Positions 16,868-26,746 of a DNA stretch of 64,000 nucleotides are shown here, piece by piece (within the stretch, counting starts at the first letter, position 1; every line of letters begins with the position of its first letter). The stretch is from Prauserella flavalba (lineage in GTDB: Bacteria; Actinomycetota; Actinomycetes; Mycobacteriales; Pseudonocardiaceae). The DNA lies in the NCBI RefSeq assembly GCF_003202235.1, contig NZ_MASU01000018.1, positions 50,057-114,056 on the forward strand, written 5' to 3'. The notes beneath the pieces were generated by a model. It saw nothing but the letters and a program-made list of their open reading frames with translations. It was not told where the DNA came from and ran no database searches. A program made the position numbers and the translations under genes.

Positions 16868-17623
16868 ATGGGCCACCGATTCGAGAAGCACGACGAGCTC
16901 GCGCTGGACGCCACGCCCGAGCAGGTCTGGGACGCGATCGCGACCGGTCCCGGCATCGACTCGTGGTTCATGGGCCGCAACGACGTCCAACCCGGCGAGG
17001 GCGGCACCGTCCGCACACTGTTCGGCGGGTACGCGCCCGAGTCACCCATCACCTCATGGGAACCCGGCAAGCGCCTGGCCTACGGCGGCGAGCAGGCCGA
17101 GGACGGCCGGTTCGTCGCCTACGAGTTCCTCATCGAGGGCCGGGGCGGCGGCAGCACCGTGCTCCGCATGGTGACGAGCGGCTTCATCCCCGGCGACGAC
17201 TGGGCCGACGAGTTCGAGGCCATGAGCAAGGGCGGCGCGCTGTTCATCAGCACACTGGCCACCTACCTCACGCACTTCGCTGGCCGCGTCGCGACCCCGC
17301 TCACCGTCTTCGGCCCGCCGGTCGGCGACTGGGAGCGCACGTGGAGCGCCGCGCGCGCGGCGCTCGGCCTCGGCGAGCACGTCTCCGAGGGCGACCCGGC
17401 ACGGTTCACTGTGGACGGAGACGTCGTCGAGGGCGTGGTCTACTCCGTCAACTCGCAGACGATCGGCATCCGCACGCCCGACGCGCTGTACCGCCTCCTC
17501 CAGGGCTTCCACGGCGCGCTCGTCGCCGGCCACCACTTCTTCTCCACTGTGGACACCACTCACACCGAAAACGTCTGGCAGGCCTGGCTGGCCGGCCTCT
17601 CCCAGGAAGGCAACGACAGATGA
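16868..17623 (+). CDS. SRPBCC/AHSA1-like protein
   Basis: A 251-residue protein with an N-terminal START/Bet v1-like fold: EKHDELALDATPEQVWDAIA, then PGIDSWFMGRNDVQPGEGGT, then ITSWEPGKRLAYGG. A second half (RFTVDGDVVEGVVYSVNSQT) looks like a further SRPBCC-type unit. These proteins bind hydrophobic ligands, and the ligand here is unknown. ACAGGAG lies 7 nt before ATG 16868. The gene overlaps the hydrolase gene by four bases (ATGA), so the two form an operon. AHSA1-type genes usually sit beside an ArsR regulator, and none is present here despite the clear operator-like palindromes upstream. Confidence 0.85.
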   Translation: MGHRFEKHDELALDATPEQVWDAIATGPGIDSWFMGRNDVQPGEGGTVRTLFGGYAPESPITSWEPGKRLAYGGEQAEDGRFVAYEFLIEGRGGGSTVLRMVTSGFIPGDDWADEFEAMSKGGALFISTLATYLTHFAGRVATPLTVFGPPVGDWERTWSAARAALGLGEHVSEGDPARFTVDGDVVEGVVYSVNSQTIGIRTPDALYRLLQGFHGALVAGHHFFSTVDTTHTENVWQAWLAGLSQEGNDR

Positions 17624-18414
17624 GCACCGTGACCTCAGCCGACGGCACCAGGATCGCCTACGACCGGATCGGCAGCGGCGAACCGCTGATCCTCGTCGAC
17701 GGCGCCATGTGCTACCGGGGCCAGGGCCCCATGACGGCACTCGCCAAGGAGCTGGCGCCGTCGTTCACCGTCTACACCTATGACCGCAGGGGCCGCGGCG
17801 AGAGCGGCGACACCCAGCCCTACGCCGTGGAGCGGGAGCTGGAGGACCTCGCGGCACTGCTCAAGGAAGCGGGCGGATCCGCGCACCTCTTCGGCGCCTC
17901 ATCCGGGGCGATGGTGGCGCTGGAGGCCGTGAACAGCGGTCTGCCGGTGCGCAGGCTCGCAATGTACGAACCGCCGTTGATCGTCGACGACAGCAGGCCG
18001 CCGATCCCGGCGGACCTCGCCGCGCAGTACGAGCGGGCGCTCGCGCAGGGCAAGCCCGGCGACGCGGTCGCGAACTTCATGCGGCAGGTCGAGGTTCCCG
18101 GCTTCATGATCGCGCTGATGCGGCTGCTGCCGGTGTGGCGCAAGCTCAAGGGCGTGGCACTGACGCTGCCCTACGACGCCGCGTTCGTGACGCCCTTCCA
18201 GCAGGGCAAGCCGTTGCCGGAGAACCGGTGGAGGGGCGTCGGCGTGCCGACGCTCGTCGCCGACGGCGGCAAGAGCCCGGCGTGGATGCGGGCCGGCGTC
18301 AAGGCGCTGGCCGACCTCCTGCCCGGCGCCGAGTACCGCACCCTCCCCGGCCAGACCCACATGATCAAGGAAAAGGTCCTGGCCCCGGTGCTGACGGCCT
18401 TCCTCACCCGCTGA
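17620..18414 (+). CDS. Alpha/beta hydrolase
   Basis: A 264-residue alpha/beta-fold hydrolase. It has [20 protein letters not shown] near the oxyanion hole, nucleophile elbow GASSG (Ser94) and terminal GQTHMI (His about 247). The acid is probably the Asp in VADGG. Such enzymes are esterases, lactonases or C-C hydrolases, and the substrate is not evident. Its start overlaps the SRPBCC gene stop (ATGA), so translation is coupled and the two proteins may act on the same hydrophobic compound. Confidence 0.88.
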   Translation: MSTVTSADGTRIAYDRIGSGEPLILVDGAMCYRGQGPMTALAKELAPSFTVYTYDRRGRGESGDTQPYAVERELEDLAALLKEAGGSAHLFGASSGAMVALEAVNSGLPVRRLAMYEPPLIVDDSRPPIPADLAAQYERALAQGKPGDAVANFMRQVEVPGFMIALMRLLPVWRKLKGVALTLPYDAAFVTPFQQGKPLPENRWRGVGVPTLVADGGKSPAWMRAGVKALADLLPGAEYRTLPGQTHMIKEKVLAPVLTAFLTR

Positions 18415-18464
18415 AGCCCGCCACATGCACCGGGCGGGCTTGCCGCTTCCGTAGGATCGCGGGG

Positions 18465-20282
18465 GTGACTTCCCCCGAGGTGTCCGAGACGCTGCAGGTA
18501 CTCAACCGGGTCTTCGGCTACGACTCGTTCCGGCCGGGCCAGCAGGAGATCGTCGACCACGTCACCGGCGGTGGCGACGCGCTCGTGCTCATGCCTACCG
18601 GTGGTGGCAAGTCCCTGTGTTACCAGATCCCCGCGCTCGTCCGGCAGGGCGTGGGCGTGGTCATCTCGCCGCTCATCGCACTCATGCAGGACCAGGTCGA
18701 CGCGCTGCGGGCGCTCGGCGTGCGGGCAGGTTTCCTCAACTCGACGCAGGATCCCGACGAGCGGCGCATGGTCGAGGCGGAGTTCCTCGCCGGCGAGCTG
18801 GACCTGCTGTACCTCGCCCCGGAGCGGTTGCGGGTGGAATCCACGCTCCAGCTGCTCGACCGCGGGAAGGTCGCGCTGTTCGCGATCGACGAGGCGCACT
18901 GTGTTTCCCAGTGGGGGCACGACTTCCGGCCCGATTACCTCGCGCTGTCCGACCTCCACGAGCGCTGGCCCGACGTGCCGCGCATCGCGCTCACGGCCAC
19001 CGCCACCAAGGCCACCCACGCCGAGATCGCCGCGAGGCTCAAGCTCGAGGACGCCCACCACTTCGTCGCGAGCTTCGACCGGCCCAACATCCAGTACCGC
19101 ATCGTCCCGAAGAACGAGCCCCGCAAGCAGCTGCTGGAACTGCTGCGGAACGAACACTCGGGCGACGGAGGCATCGTCTACTGCCTCAGCCGCAAGTCGG
19201 TGGAGGAGACCGCGGAGTTCCTGGTACGCAACGGGATCGAGGCGCTGCCCTACCACGCGGGGCTCGACGCGCGGACCCGCTCCGAGCACCAGGCCCGGTT
19301 CCTGCGTGAGGACGGGCTCGTCGTGGTCGCCACGATCGCGTTCGGCATGGGCATCGACAAACCGGACGTCCGCTTCGTCGCTCACCTCGACCTGCCCAAG
19401 TCGGTGGAGGGCTACTACCAGGAGACCGGGCGCGCAGGCCGCGACGGCCTGCCCTCGACTGCGTGGCTGGCCTACGGCCTGCAGGACGTGGTGCAGCAGC
19501 GCAAGCTGATCGACGGCGGCGAGGGCGACGCGGCACACCGGCGCAAGCAGAGCGCTCACCTCGACGCGATGCTCGCGCTGTGCGAGACGGTCGAGTGCAG
19601 GCGCGTGCAGCTGCTCGCCTACTTCGGCCAGGACGGCACCGCGTGCGGCAACTGCGACACCTGCCTCGCGCCGCCGGAGTCGTGGGACGGCACGGTCGCG
19701 GCACAGAAGCTGCTGTCCACGGTCGTGCGGCTGCGCCGCGAGCGCAGGCAGAAGTTCGGCGCGGGCCAGATCATCGACATCCTGCTCGGCCGCAAGACCA
19801 GCAAGGTCGTCCAGCACGACCACGACTCGCTGAGCGTCTTCGGGGTCGGCACGGAGCTCGCCGAGAGCGAATGGCGAGGCGTGGTGCGGCAGCTGCTCGC
19901 CAAGGGCCTGCTCGCCGTGGAGGGCGACTACGGAACGCTCGTGACCACGCCGGCCAGCGACGAGGTGCTGTACCAGGGCCGCAAGGTCCTGCTGCGGCGC
20001 GAGCCGAAGCGGGCCGCGAAGGCATCCACGCGAACGCGCAGGGCCGAGGCCGCCGAGCTGCCGGAGGAGGCGGCACCGGTGTTCGAGAAGCTGCGTGCGT
20101 GGCGGGCGGCGACGGCGAAGGAGCAGGGCGTTCCGGCCTACGTGATCTTCCACGACGCGACGCTGCGGCAGATCGCCACGGAACGGCCCAGCACGCTCGC
20201 CGAGCTGGGCGGGGTGAACGGGGTCGGCGAGAACAAGCTGGCCAAGTACGGGGAGCAGCTGCTCGAGGCGCTCAGCGCGTAG
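18465..20282 (+). CDS. recQ: ATP-dependent DNA helicase RecQ
   Basis: A 605-residue RecQ helicase. It has motif 0/I ([12 protein letters not shown], then [14 protein letters not shown]), DEAH box [19 protein letters not shown], motif [15 protein letters not shown] and the zinc cluster CGNCDTC. The RQC winged helix follows, and a C-terminal HRDC domain ends [20 protein letters not shown]. It unwinds recombination and replication intermediates. It starts at GTG 18465, exactly 7 nt after TAGGAT (18452-18457), a leaderless arrangement. The 3' end overlaps the convergent DedA gene by 11 nt. Confidence 0.96.
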   Translation: MTSPEVSETLQVLNRVFGYDSFRPGQQEIVDHVTGGGDALVLMPTGGGKSLCYQIPALVRQGVGVVISPLIALMQDQVDALRALGVRAGFLNSTQDPDERRMVEAEFLAGELDLLYLAPERLRVESTLQLLDRGKVALFAIDEAHCVSQWGHDFRPDYLALSDLHERWPDVPRIALTATATKATHAEIAARLKLEDAHHFVASFDRPNIQYRIVPKNEPRKQLLELLRNEHSGDGGIVYCLSRKSVEETAEFLVRNGIEALPYHAGLDARTRSEHQARFLREDGLVVVATIAFGMGIDKPDVRFVAHLDLPKSVEGYYQETGRAGRDGLPSTAWLAYGLQDVVQQRKLIDGGEGDAAHRRKQSAHLDAMLALCETVECRRVQLLAYFGQDGTACGNCDTCLAPPESWDGTVAAQKLLSTVVRLRRERRQKFGAGQIIDILLGRKTSKVVQHDHDSLSVFGVGTELAESEWRGVVRQLLAKGLLAVEGDYGTLVTTPASDEVLYQGRKVLLRREPKRAAKASTRTRRAEAAELPEEAAPVFEKLRAWRAATAKEQGVPAYVIFHDATLRQIATERPSTLAELGGVNGVGENKLAKYGEQLLEALSA

Positions 20283-20922
20283 CGTCCCCCGCGTCCTTCG
20301 CGTCGTTCGCCTCCTGGGCCTTGGCTCGTCTGCGCCGCACCACGATCACCACGGCGACCACGGCCACGACCACGCCGAGCACGATCCAGCTGCCCGCGCC
20401 GACGGCCTTCTCGATCCGCCTTGCCGCCTCGCCCGCCGCCACCCCGATACCGATGTGCAGGGCGCACCAGGCGGCCGCGCCGACCACCACGGCGGGCAGG
20501 AACTTGCGCAGCGGCAGCCGGGCCGTGCCCGCGGCGGCGGGCATGAGCGTACGCAGCACGGGCAGGAAGATCGCGATCAGCACGGCCAAGGCGCCTCGCC
20601 TGCGCAGCACGTCGGTGGTGCGGTCCCAGCCGTCGGCGCCGTGCCTGCGCACGACCTTGGTTTGCCGCAGCTTCGGCCCGAGCTTCCAGCCGATCAGGTA
20701 GCCCACCGAGTCGCCCGCGATCGCGCAGACCGTCGTCACCGACCACATCAGCAGGAACTCGGGCACGCTGCCGACGGTGGTACCCAGGATGAACAGGCCG
20801 GTCTCTCCCGGTGCGACGAAGCCGAGCCCGAGGGTGCACTCGCCGAACACGAGCAGGCCCGCGGCGGCGATCAGCCCCGCGGGAGGAAGGCCACGCAACC
20901 AGTCGAGGACGTCGGTCAGCAA
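20272..20922 (-). CDS. DedA family membrane protein
   Basis: A 216-residue membrane protein with the DedA/SNARE-associated signature [23 protein letters not shown] re-entrant region ([20 protein letters not shown]) precedes two further helices, and the tail is positively charged ([19 protein letters not shown]). DedA proteins are linked to lipid-carrier recycling (undecaprenyl phosphate flipping) and proton homeostasis. It starts at TTG 20922, with AAAGGGA about 8 nt upstream; TAGGAT near 20970 is a likely -10. The C-terminus overlaps the recQ 3' end by 11 nt on the other strand. Confidence 0.88.
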   Translation of the reverse strand: MLTDVLDWLRGLPPAGLIAAAGLLVFGECTLGLGFVAPGETGLFILGTTVGSVPEFLLMWSVTTVCAIAGDSVGYLIGWKLGPKLRQTKVVRRHGADGWDRTTDVLRRRGALAVLIAIFLPVLRTLMPAAAGTARLPLRKFLPAVVVGAAAWCALHIGIGVAAGEAARRIEKAVGAGSWIVLGVVVAVVAVVIVVRRRRAKAQEANDAKDAGDATR

Positions 20923-21275
20923 TGGCGAATCCCTTTCGAATCGGGGCCTGGACGTCGCATTTCTTCATCCTATCGGGCCATTTGGCGTGTCGCCTTTTAT
21001 TACCCGTTGCACACCCGTCGCCACCAAGGCAGGTGGCCAACCCATGCACGCGCCTGCAAAAGCCCACACCCAGAGTAAACGACTGAAAATGCCATTGTCG
21101 CTCCTCGTCGGATTAACGGGACATTAAACATGGAGCTTGTGTGACCTGTATCACAACTACGTCGGGTGAGAAGGTCCGCAAATGCCCCGCTGTACATGGG
21201 CTCGTCAACGAGTAACTTCGTCGCCGGTTGCGGTGATCACGCGGCCGAAGCAAAACCGAAACCGAGTCGATAGGA
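20923..21275. other. Intergenic region between dedA and the secreted-protein gene
   Basis: These 353 bases contain no convincing gene. They hold the dedA promoter/leader (TAGGAT near 20970, minus strand) and, on the other side, the perfect CRP-type site at 21140-21155. The base composition is less GC-rich than the surroundings, as expected for regulatory DNA. Confidence 0.6.
21140..21155. promoter_or_regulatory. CRP/GlxR-type operator TGTGA-N6-TCACA
   Basis: TGTGACCTGTATCACA matches the CRP consensus TGTGA-N6-TCACA exactly and the actinobacterial GlxR motif TGTGANNTANNTCACA with one difference. It lies about 120-135 nt upstream of the small secreted protein gene. A Crp-family regulator is expected in actinomycetes but is not encoded in this window. 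Confidence 0.65.
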
Positions 21276-21581
21276 ATGGTTGAAGTGTTGAAGAAATCTG
21301 CATTTGTCGCCGCGGCGGCGGCCGGACTGATGATGATCGGCTCGCCCGCGTTCGCCAGCGGTGAGATCGACGAGGAGCAGAACGACACCGGCCAGCTCGG
21401 CCTCGTGAACGTCGACGACGTCCTCAACGACAACAACGTCGGCGTCTGCGACAACCACGTGAACGTCCTGGGCGTGCAGGTCGCCGACGTGCTCAACGGC
21501 CTCGGCGTGCCGCTGCTCTCCCCTGCGGCCGAGACCGAAGCAGCCGCCCCCGACGTCTGCGTCGCCGAATCCGAGGACTGA
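21276..21581 (+). CDS. Small secreted chaplin/rodlin-like protein
   Basis: A 101-residue precursor with a Sec signal (LKKSAFVAAAAAGLMMIGSP, cleavage after AFA). The mature chain is short, acidic and hydrophobic-patterned: GQLGLVNVDDVLNDNNVGVC, then DNHVNVLGVQVADVLNGLGV. It has two cysteines. The valine/asparagine pattern resembles the short surface-active proteins (chaplin/rodlin class) that coat aerial hyphae and spores; that assignment rests on pattern only. ATG 21276 is given, but GTG 21285, 9 nt after AGGA, is an equally good start. A CRP-type site lies upstream and a hairpin terminator follows. Confidence 0.75.
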   Translation: MVEVLKKSAFVAAAAAGLMMIGSPAFASGEIDEEQNDTGQLGLVNVDDVLNDNNVGVCDNHVNVLGVQVADVLNGLGVPLLSPAAETEAAAPDVCVAESED

Positions 21582-21626
21582 TTCACCCAGAACTTCAGCG
21601 CGAACACACACATACACACACTCGAG

Positions 21627-21654
21627 CGCGGGTGGGGCACACGCCCCGCCCGCG
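21627..21654 (+). terminator. Hairpin after the small secreted protein gene
   Basis: CGCGGGTGGGGC and GCCCCGCCCGCG pair with one G-T type wobble around the loop ACAC. They follow a short CA-rich stretch (ACACACATACACACAC) downstream of the stop at 21581. A CG-rich stem followed by T-rich sequence fits a factor-independent terminator. Confidence 0.65.
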
Positions 21655-21732
21655 TTCGATTTCGCGTGTTTGATCTTTTGGGATTCGACAATGCCGCGAC
21701 TCGGCGGCCAATCATTGTCGAAAGCCGACGGC

Positions 21733-22368
21733 TCAATCGAGGAGCGCGGAATCCGTCGCGACGGACCGAAGACGCACGAGTAACGCGGTCCGTACGCGGT
21801 CGTACAATTGTGGATCATCGTGCAACAGCGCATCCTGGCCTCCACCCCTGGCCAATGCGTCGAGTTCGAACGCCAATTGCGCCGCGTCGGTCTCGGGCGT
21901 GATTTCCCCGAGTTCGCGAGCCTCGTCGATGGTCCGTTCGTAAAGTCGCTGCCAGTCGCGGCGCGCCGCGGCCACGGCATCACGGACACGACCCGGCCTG
22001 GCATCGAACTCGGCCGCCACCGACAGGAAGAAACAGCCGCCGGGAAACACCGGCTCCCTGGCGTACGCGAGCCAGGACTCGCACAGCGCCCGCACGCGCC
22101 GGATTCCCGCCGGGGCTCGCCGGGCCGGTCGGACGACCTTGTCGACGTAGACCTCCACGGCGGCGCGCACCGTCGCGAGCTGCAGTTCCTCCTTGGAGCC
22201 GAACTGCGCGAACACGCCGCTCTTGCTGAGTTCCAGCTCGGCCGCGAGGCGCCGGACGGACAGGCTCTCAAGCCCTTCGACCGAGGCGATGTCCATGGCC
22301 CGGTCGAGGATCGCCCGGCGGGAGTGCTGTCCGCGCTCGACGCGCTTGTCGACCCGTGGCCCGGTCAT
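21733..22368 (-). CDS. TetR family regulator
   Basis: A 211-residue TetR protein. The N-terminal HTH spans RRAILDRAMDIASVEGLESL, SVRRLAAELELSKSGVFAQF and GSKEELQLATVRAA; a C-terminal ligand domain follows, with AREPVFPGGCFFLSVAAEFD. The PGGCFF segment is shared by a subgroup of AcrR-like regulators with TetR_C_6-type domains. ATG 22368 follows GTGGTG and a GAAGGGCAGG site. It is divergent from the SGNH hydrolase gene, with two similar AGTGGAC-type elements between them, so the hydrolase is the likely target along with autoregulation. Confidence 0.87.
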   Translation of the reverse strand: MTGPRVDKRVERGQHSRRAILDRAMDIASVEGLESLSVRRLAAELELSKSGVFAQFGSKEELQLATVRAAVEVYVDKVVRPARRAPAGIRRVRALCESWLAYAREPVFPGGCFFLSVAAEFDARPGRVRDAVAAARRDWQRLYERTIDEARELGEITPETDAAQLAFELDALARGGGQDALLHDDPQLYDRVRTALLVRLRSVATDSALLD

Positions 22369-22408
22369 CACCACACCTGCCCTTCGCTCGGCACCAGCGT
22401 AAACCACG

Positions 22409-22493
22409 GGACAACTGTCCACTAATCAAGCTAGATCTGTCCGGAACATTGACTCATCACCTGCGAAAGTTTTACCGTACGACCGTCCACTTA
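22409..22493. promoter_or_regulatory. Pair of TetR-type operator repeats in the TetR/SGNH divergent region
   Basis: On the minus strand TTAGTGGACAGTTGTCC (22425-22409) and TAAGTGGACGGTCGTAC (22493-22477) share AGTGGACRGTYGT. The first includes the palindrome GGACA-AC-TGTCC. They lie between the divergent TetR and SGNH hydrolase genes and are the best candidates for the TetR operators. Confidence 0.5.
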
Positions 22494-22508
22494 CTTTGAG
22501 GTGATGAG

Positions 22509-23177
22509 ATGAGCCTGAGTGAGCACAGCGATCCGCACTGCCTGACCGACGAGGTCCTGTTCCCCCTGCTCTCCGGCGCACCGTGGCGCCGGTTCGCCGT
22601 GCTCGGCGACAGCGTCGCCGAGGGCGTCGGCGACCTGCTCGACGGCTACCCGCCGGTGCCGTGGGCCGACCGGGTCGCCGCCGCGCTGCGCGCGCACAAC
22701 CCCGTGCTGGAGTACCTCAACCTCGGCAAACGCGGGCTCTTCGCCGAGGAGGTGAGCCGCTTCCAGCTGTCCCCTGCGCTGGCCTTCGAACCCGACCTGG
22801 CCGTGGTGGCGTGCGGCGGTAACGACATGCTGCGTCGCTCGTACGACCCCGGCGCGGTGGAGGTGGTGCTCGCGGGCATCGTGCGCGCGCTGCGGGAGGC
22901 GGGCAGCGAGGTGGTGACTGTCGGACTGTTTGACATCACGAGGTCACCCGTGCTGGCGCCCGAGGTGTCCGGTGGGCTGGAAACGCGGCTGCACGACCTG
23001 TCCGGCCGCACGCGCGCGATCGCCGAACGCGAGGGCGCGTGGCACGCGGACCTGACCTCGCACCCCGCGTCGTCGGAGGCGTCGATCTACAGCGTTGACG
23101 GCATCCACGTCAACGGCAGGGGCCACGCGATCGCGGCCACCGAAACCATCCGCCTCCTCGCAGCCCATCTGCAGTGA
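22509..23177 (+). CDS. SGNH/GDSL hydrolase
   Basis: A 222-residue esterase/lipase-like protein. Block I is FAVLGDSVAEGVGDLL with Ser in GDS, block III is ACGGNDML, and block V is VDGIHVNGRGHAIA with the Asp and His. No signal peptide is present, so it probably acts inside the cell on small esters or acyl groups. GAGGTGATGAG precedes ATG 22509. The stop codon (23175-23177) falls in the arm of a terminator hairpin. The divergent TetR gene is its probable regulator. Confidence 0.9.
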   Translation: MSLSEHSDPHCLTDEVLFPLLSGAPWRRFAVLGDSVAEGVGDLLDGYPPVPWADRVAAALRAHNPVLEYLNLGKRGLFAEEVSRFQLSPALAFEPDLAVVACGGNDMLRRSYDPGAVEVVLAGIVRALREAGSEVVTVGLFDITRSPVLAPEVSGGLETRLHDLSGRTRAIAEREGAWHADLTSHPASSEASIYSVDGIHVNGRGHAIAATETIRLLAAHLQ

Positions 23178-23193
23178 AGGCCACCTTCACTGC
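23171..23193. terminator. Short hairpin GCAGTGAAGG-CCA-CCTTCACTGC
   Basis: A perfect 10-bp stem lies between the convergent SGNH hydrolase and cysQ genes. It is a half-size member of the AAGGCCACCTT hairpin family and contains the stop codon of the hydrolase gene. Confidence 0.7.
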
Positions 23194-23204
23194 GGATTCC
23201 CCGC

Positions 23205-23963
23205 TCAACCAGCCTGCGGGGGAGCATCCAACCGGATCGCCGTGAGCAGCCGGTCGGCGAGCTCGGGCCTGCTGATCACCAGATCCGGCAGGTAGGGGTG
23301 GGACTCGTTGTAGCGCAAGGGAGAACCGTCCACGCGCGACGCGTGCAGCCCGGCCCCGAGCACGACCCCGACCGGCGCGGCGGAGTCCCATTCCCACTGC
23401 CCGCCCGCGTGCACGTACGCATCGGCCTCGCCGCGCAGCACCGCCATCGCCTTCGCGCCCGCCGAGCCCATCGGCACCAGTTCGGCGTCGAGCCGTTCGG
23501 CGACCGGCGCGGCGAACGCGGGCGGCCTGCTGTCGCTGACGAGCACCCGGATCCGGCCGTCATGCCTCGGTCCGAGCGAGGCGTCGTCACTGGCATGGAC
23601 CAGTCCGAGCGCGGGCTGGGCGACGGCGGCCGCGGTGATGCCCCCGCCCCGCTCCCACAGCGCGACGTGCACGGCCCAGTCCGAGCGGCCCGGCTTGCTG
23701 AACTCGCGCGTGCCGTCGAGCGGGTCGATGATCCACACGCGGTCGGCGTCGAGGCGCGCCGGGTCGTCGGCCGACTCCTCGGAGAGCACGGCGTCACCGG
23801 GCCGCTCGGCGGCGAGCCTGCTCAGCAGCAGTGCGTTGGACTCGGCGTCACCCCGCTTGCCGAGTGCTTTCGGTTCCAGGTCGGTGCCGTTCTCCCGCAC
23901 GGAGAGCAGCAGGTGCCCGGCTTCGTCGGCGAGCCGGGCGGCGAGTCGCGCGTCGGTGGTCAC
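23205..23963 (-). CDS. cysQ: 3'(2'),5'-bisphosphate nucleotidase (CysQ-like, inositol monophosphatase family)
   Basis: A 252-residue IMPase-fold phosphatase. The metal ligands are in SEES (E62, E63), [10 protein letters not shown] (80-88) and WDSAAP (192-197). The family removes the 3'-phosphate of PAP, the by-product of PAPS-dependent sulfotransfer, or of PAPS itself. GTG 23963 overlaps the TGA of cysNC by four bases (GTGA), so it is the last cistron of the cysD-cysNC-cysQ operon. The context favours the CysQ role over a generic inositol phosphatase. Confidence 0.9.
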   Translation of the reverse strand: MTTDARLAARLADEAGHLLLSVRENGTDLEPKALGKRGDAESNALLLSRLAAERPGDAVLSEESADDPARLDADRVWIIDPLDGTREFSKPGRSDWAVHVALWERGGGITAAAVAQPALGLVHASDDASLGPRHDGRIRVLVSDSRPPAFAAPVAERLDAELVPMGSAGAKAMAVLRGEADAYVHAGGQWEWDSAAPVGVVLGAGLHASRVDGSPLRYNESHPYLPDLVISRPELADRLLTAIRLDAPPQAG

Positions 23964-25780
23964 CGCTCCAGCAAAGCAAGGACTCGGGCGGCGAGTGTGG
24001 CCGGGTCGCCGTCGCCGGGATGGAGGACCAGGTCGGGGGCCGCCGGGGGCTCGTAGGGGGTGTCGATACCGGTGAAGCCGGTGAGCTCGCCCGCGCGGGC
24101 GCGTGCGTAGAGGCCCTTGGGGTCGCGGGCCTCGCACACCTCGAGCGGCGTGTCGACGTAGACCTCGACGAAGGGCAACCCGGCGGCCTCGTGCACGGCG
24201 CGGACACGATCACGGCCGGCGCGGTACGGGCTGATGAGGGAGACGACGGCGACCACGCCGGCGTCGGCGAACAGACGGGCGACCTCGCCGGCGCGGCGGA
24301 CGTTCTCGGTGCGGTCGCGGGCGCTGAACCCGAGGTCGGCGTTGAGGCCGTGGCGGAGGTTGTCACCGTCGAGCAGGTAGGCGGGGCGGCCGAGCGCGAC
24401 GAGCCTGCGTTCCAGCTCGACGGCGATGGTGGACTTGCCGGAGCCGGAAAGGCCGGTGAGCCAGATCGTGGCGCCCTGGGTGGGCCGTTGCTCGCGGGTG
24501 ACGGCGGCGGACTGCCAGACCACGCTCCGGCCGGGCCGGCGGGGGCCGGTGAGCATGCCGGCGGCCACGGTGTCCTGGGTGACCGGGTCGATGAGCACGA
24601 AGCCGCCGGTGGTGCGGTTGCGGCGGTAGGGGTCGAACAGCAGTGGCCGCCGGGTGCGCAGCCGGACGCGACCGATCTCGTTGAGGCTCAACCCGGTCGC
24701 GGTCTCGTCGCGGTGCAGGGTGTTGACGTCGAGCCGGTAGTCCAGTTCGGCGACCGTGGCGGCGGTCTCACTGGTGGTGTGGCGCAGGAGGTAGTGGCTG
24801 CCGGGTTCGAGCCCGGCGTGCTCGGAGAACCAGCACACCATCGCGTCGAGGTCGCCGTCGGCGTGCGGGCGGTTGCCGGGGCGGCAGAGCAGGTCTCCCC
24901 TGCCCACGTCCAGCTCGTCGGCCAGCTCGACGGTCACCGCCTGGGGCGGGAACGCCTCCGCCACCGGCACCCCGCCGGGGCCCCACACCGCGCGCACGGT
25001 GGTGGAGAACCCCGAGGGCAGCACCAGCACCTCGTCGCCGGGTTTGAGCACCCCGCCCGCCATCGTGCCCGCGTAGCCGCGGAAGTCGCCGGCGCGGATC
25101 ACGTACTGCACCGGCAGCCGCACGTCGATGAGGTTGCGGTCGGAGGCCACGTGCACCTGCTCGAGGTGGTGCAGCAGCGACGGGCCCTCGTACCACGGCA
25201 TCGCCGCGCCCCGGTGCACCACGTTGTCGCCGTGCAGCGCCGAGATCGGCACGAACGTCAGGTCGTGCACGTCCAGCCGGGTCGCGAACCGGGCGAAGTC
25301 GTCCTTGATCTCCTCGAACCGCTCCCGCGACCAGCCCACCAGGTCCATCTTGTTCACGCACAGCACCAGATGGCCCACCCCGAGCAGGCTCGCCAGGAAC
25401 GCGTGCCGCCTGCACTGCTCCACCACGCCCTTGCGCGCGTCCACCAGGATCAGCGCCACGTCCGCGGTGGAGGCGCCGGTGACCGTGTTGCGCGTGTACT
25501 GCACGTGCCCGGGGGTGTCGGCCAGGATGAACTTCCGCGCGGGCGTGGCGAAGTACCGGTACGCCACGTCGATCGTGATCCCCTGCTCGCGCTCCGCACG
25601 CAGCCCGTCGGTCACCAGCGCCAGATCAGGCCCGCCCGCGCCCCGGTCGCGGCTCGTGCGCTCCACCGCCGCCAGCTGGTCGGTGAACAGCGCCTTCGAA
25701 TCGTGCAGCAACCGGCCGATCAGGGTGGACTTCCCGTCGTCCACACTGCCCGCCGTAGCCACGCGCAACAACGGAGGCAC
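23960..25780 (-). CDS. cysN: Bifunctional sulfate adenylyltransferase subunit 1 / APS kinase (CysNC)
   Basis: A 606-residue fusion. The N-terminal GTPase has P-loop GSVDDGKST (11-19), DTPGH and NKMDL, and elongation-factor-like beta domains follow. From about residue 438 there is an APS kinase domain with P-loop GLSGSGKST (443-451) and the phospho-Ser region [14 protein letters not shown] (Ser about 517). With CysD it makes APS at the cost of GTP, then phosphorylates it to PAPS. The start is GTG 25780, sharing one base with the cysD stop (TAGTG). The cysC-fused form favours PAPS production. No cysH or sulfite reductase gene lies nearby. Confidence 0.95.
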   Translation of the reverse strand: MPPLLRVATAGSVDDGKSTLIGRLLHDSKALFTDQLAAVERTSRDRGAGGPDLALVTDGLRAEREQGITIDVAYRYFATPARKFILADTPGHVQYTRNTVTGASTADVALILVDARKGVVEQCRRHAFLASLLGVGHLVLCVNKMDLVGWSRERFEEIKDDFARFATRLDVHDLTFVPISALHGDNVVHRGAAMPWYEGPSLLHHLEQVHVASDRNLIDVRLPVQYVIRAGDFRGYAGTMAGGVLKPGDEVLVLPSGFSTTVRAVWGPGGVPVAEAFPPQAVTVELADELDVGRGDLLCRPGNRPHADGDLDAMVCWFSEHAGLEPGSHYLLRHTTSETAATVAELDYRLDVNTLHRDETATGLSLNEIGRVRLRTRRPLLFDPYRRNRTTGGFVLIDPVTQDTVAAGMLTGPRRPGRSVVWQSAAVTREQRPTQGATIWLTGLSGSGKSTIAVELERRLVALGRPAYLLDGDNLRHGLNADLGFSARDRTENVRRAGEVARLFADAGVVAVVSLISPYRAGRDRVRAVHEAAGLPFVEVYVDTPLEVCEARDPKGLYARARAGELTGFTGIDTPYEPPAAPDLVLHPGDGDPATLAARVLALLER

Positions 25781-26688
25781 TAGAAGTACCCCTCCTTCTT
25801 GCGATCCTCCATGCCCGCCTCGGAGATGCGGTCGTCGGCCCGCGTCGCGCCCCGCTCGGTCACCCGGCTCGCCGCCACCTCGGCCACCACCTCCTCCGGC
25901 GTCGCCGCCGGGGACTCCACGCACCCCGTGCACGTCGCGTCCCCCACCGTGCGGAACCGCACCACCGCCTCGTAGGGCTCCTCCCCTGCCTCAGGCGCCA
26001 GGTGCCGCGAGCACGCCAGCAGCATCCCGTCGCGTTGGAACACCCGCCTGCGGTGCGCGAAGTACAACGACGGCAACGCGATCCGCTCCGCCGCGATGTA
26101 GGACCACACGTCCAGCTCGGTCCAGTTCGACAGCGGAAACACCCGGATGTGCTCGCCCTTGCGGTGCCGCCCGTTGTAGAGGTTCCACAGCTCGGGCCGC
26201 TGCCTGCGCGGATCCCACTGCCCGAACTCGTCGCGGAAGCTGAACACCCGCTCCTTCGCCCGCGCCTTCTCCTCGTCCCGGCGCGCCCCGCCGAACACCG
26301 CGTCGAAGGAGTGCTCCCTGATCATCCGCAGCAAGGTCACCGTCTGCAGCCGGTTGCGGCTCGCGCCCCGGCCGCGCTCCTCCACCACGCGCCCGGCGTC
26401 GAGGTCGTCCTGCACCCGCCCCACCAGCAGCCGCACCCCGAGCTCCCGCACCGCCCGGTCCCGGAACTCCAGCACCTCGTCGAAGTTGTGCCCCGTGTCG
26501 ACGTGCAACACCGGAAACGGCAACGGCGCAGGCCAGAACGCCCGCACCGCCACGTGCAGCATCACCACCGAGTCCTTGCCGCCGGAGAACAGCAGCACCG
26601 GCCGCTCGAAGGTCGCCGCCACCTCGCGGAACACGTGCACGGCCTCGGCCTCGAGCACACCCGATTGCGAGAGCTCGTAGCCCGTCAT
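25780..26688 (-). CDS. cysD: Sulfate adenylyltransferase subunit 2 (CysD)
   Basis: A 302-residue PP-loop ATP pyrophosphatase with SGGKDS (35-40), the [16 protein letters not shown] region and the [14 protein letters not shown] stretch typical of CysD. It adenylates sulfate to APS together with the CysN GTPase. ATG 26688 has TAATTT (26700-26695) 6 nt upstream, so the message is leaderless. A KstR-type box (26699-26712) overlaps that -10 by two bases, exactly as at the DUF1214 promoter on the other strand. It is the first gene of the PAPS operon. Confidence 0.96.
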   Translation of the reverse strand: MTGYELSQSGVLEAEAVHVFREVAATFERPVLLFSGGKDSVVMLHVAVRAFWPAPLPFPVLHVDTGHNFDEVLEFRDRAVRELGVRLLVGRVQDDLDAGRVVEERGRGASRNRLQTVTLLRMIREHSFDAVFGGARRDEEKARAKERVFSFRDEFGQWDPRRQRPELWNLYNGRHRKGEHIRVFPLSNWTELDVWSYIAAERIALPSLYFAHRRRVFQRDGMLLACSRHLAPEAGEEPYEAVVRFRTVGDATCTGCVESPAATPEEVVAEVAASRVTERGATRADDRISEAGMEDRKKEGYF

Positions 26689-26698
26689 CCGAAAAAAT

Positions 26699-26712
26699 TA
26701 GAACAAGTTCTT
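26699..26712. promoter_or_regulatory. KstR-type box on the cysD promoter
   Basis: TAGAACAAGTTCTT (AAGAACTTGTTCTA on the minus strand) matches the KstR consensus TNNAACNNGTTNNA at all but one outer base. It overlaps the cysD -10 (26700-26695) by two bases and also sits upstream of the plus-strand NTF2-like gene. That KstR binds it is an inference from the motif. Confidence 0.65.
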
Positions 26713-26746
26713 GAAACTGGTCAAGGGTGCGCGGAAGCTGAACGAC

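Noticed and set aside
13461..17174. A 1237-codon open frame on the plus strand opposite the rhamnosidase
   Set aside because: Its translation is Arg/Gly/His-rich and low in hydrophobic patterning, as expected for the antisense of a GC-rich gene. The minus-strand frame has a complete GH78 sequence.
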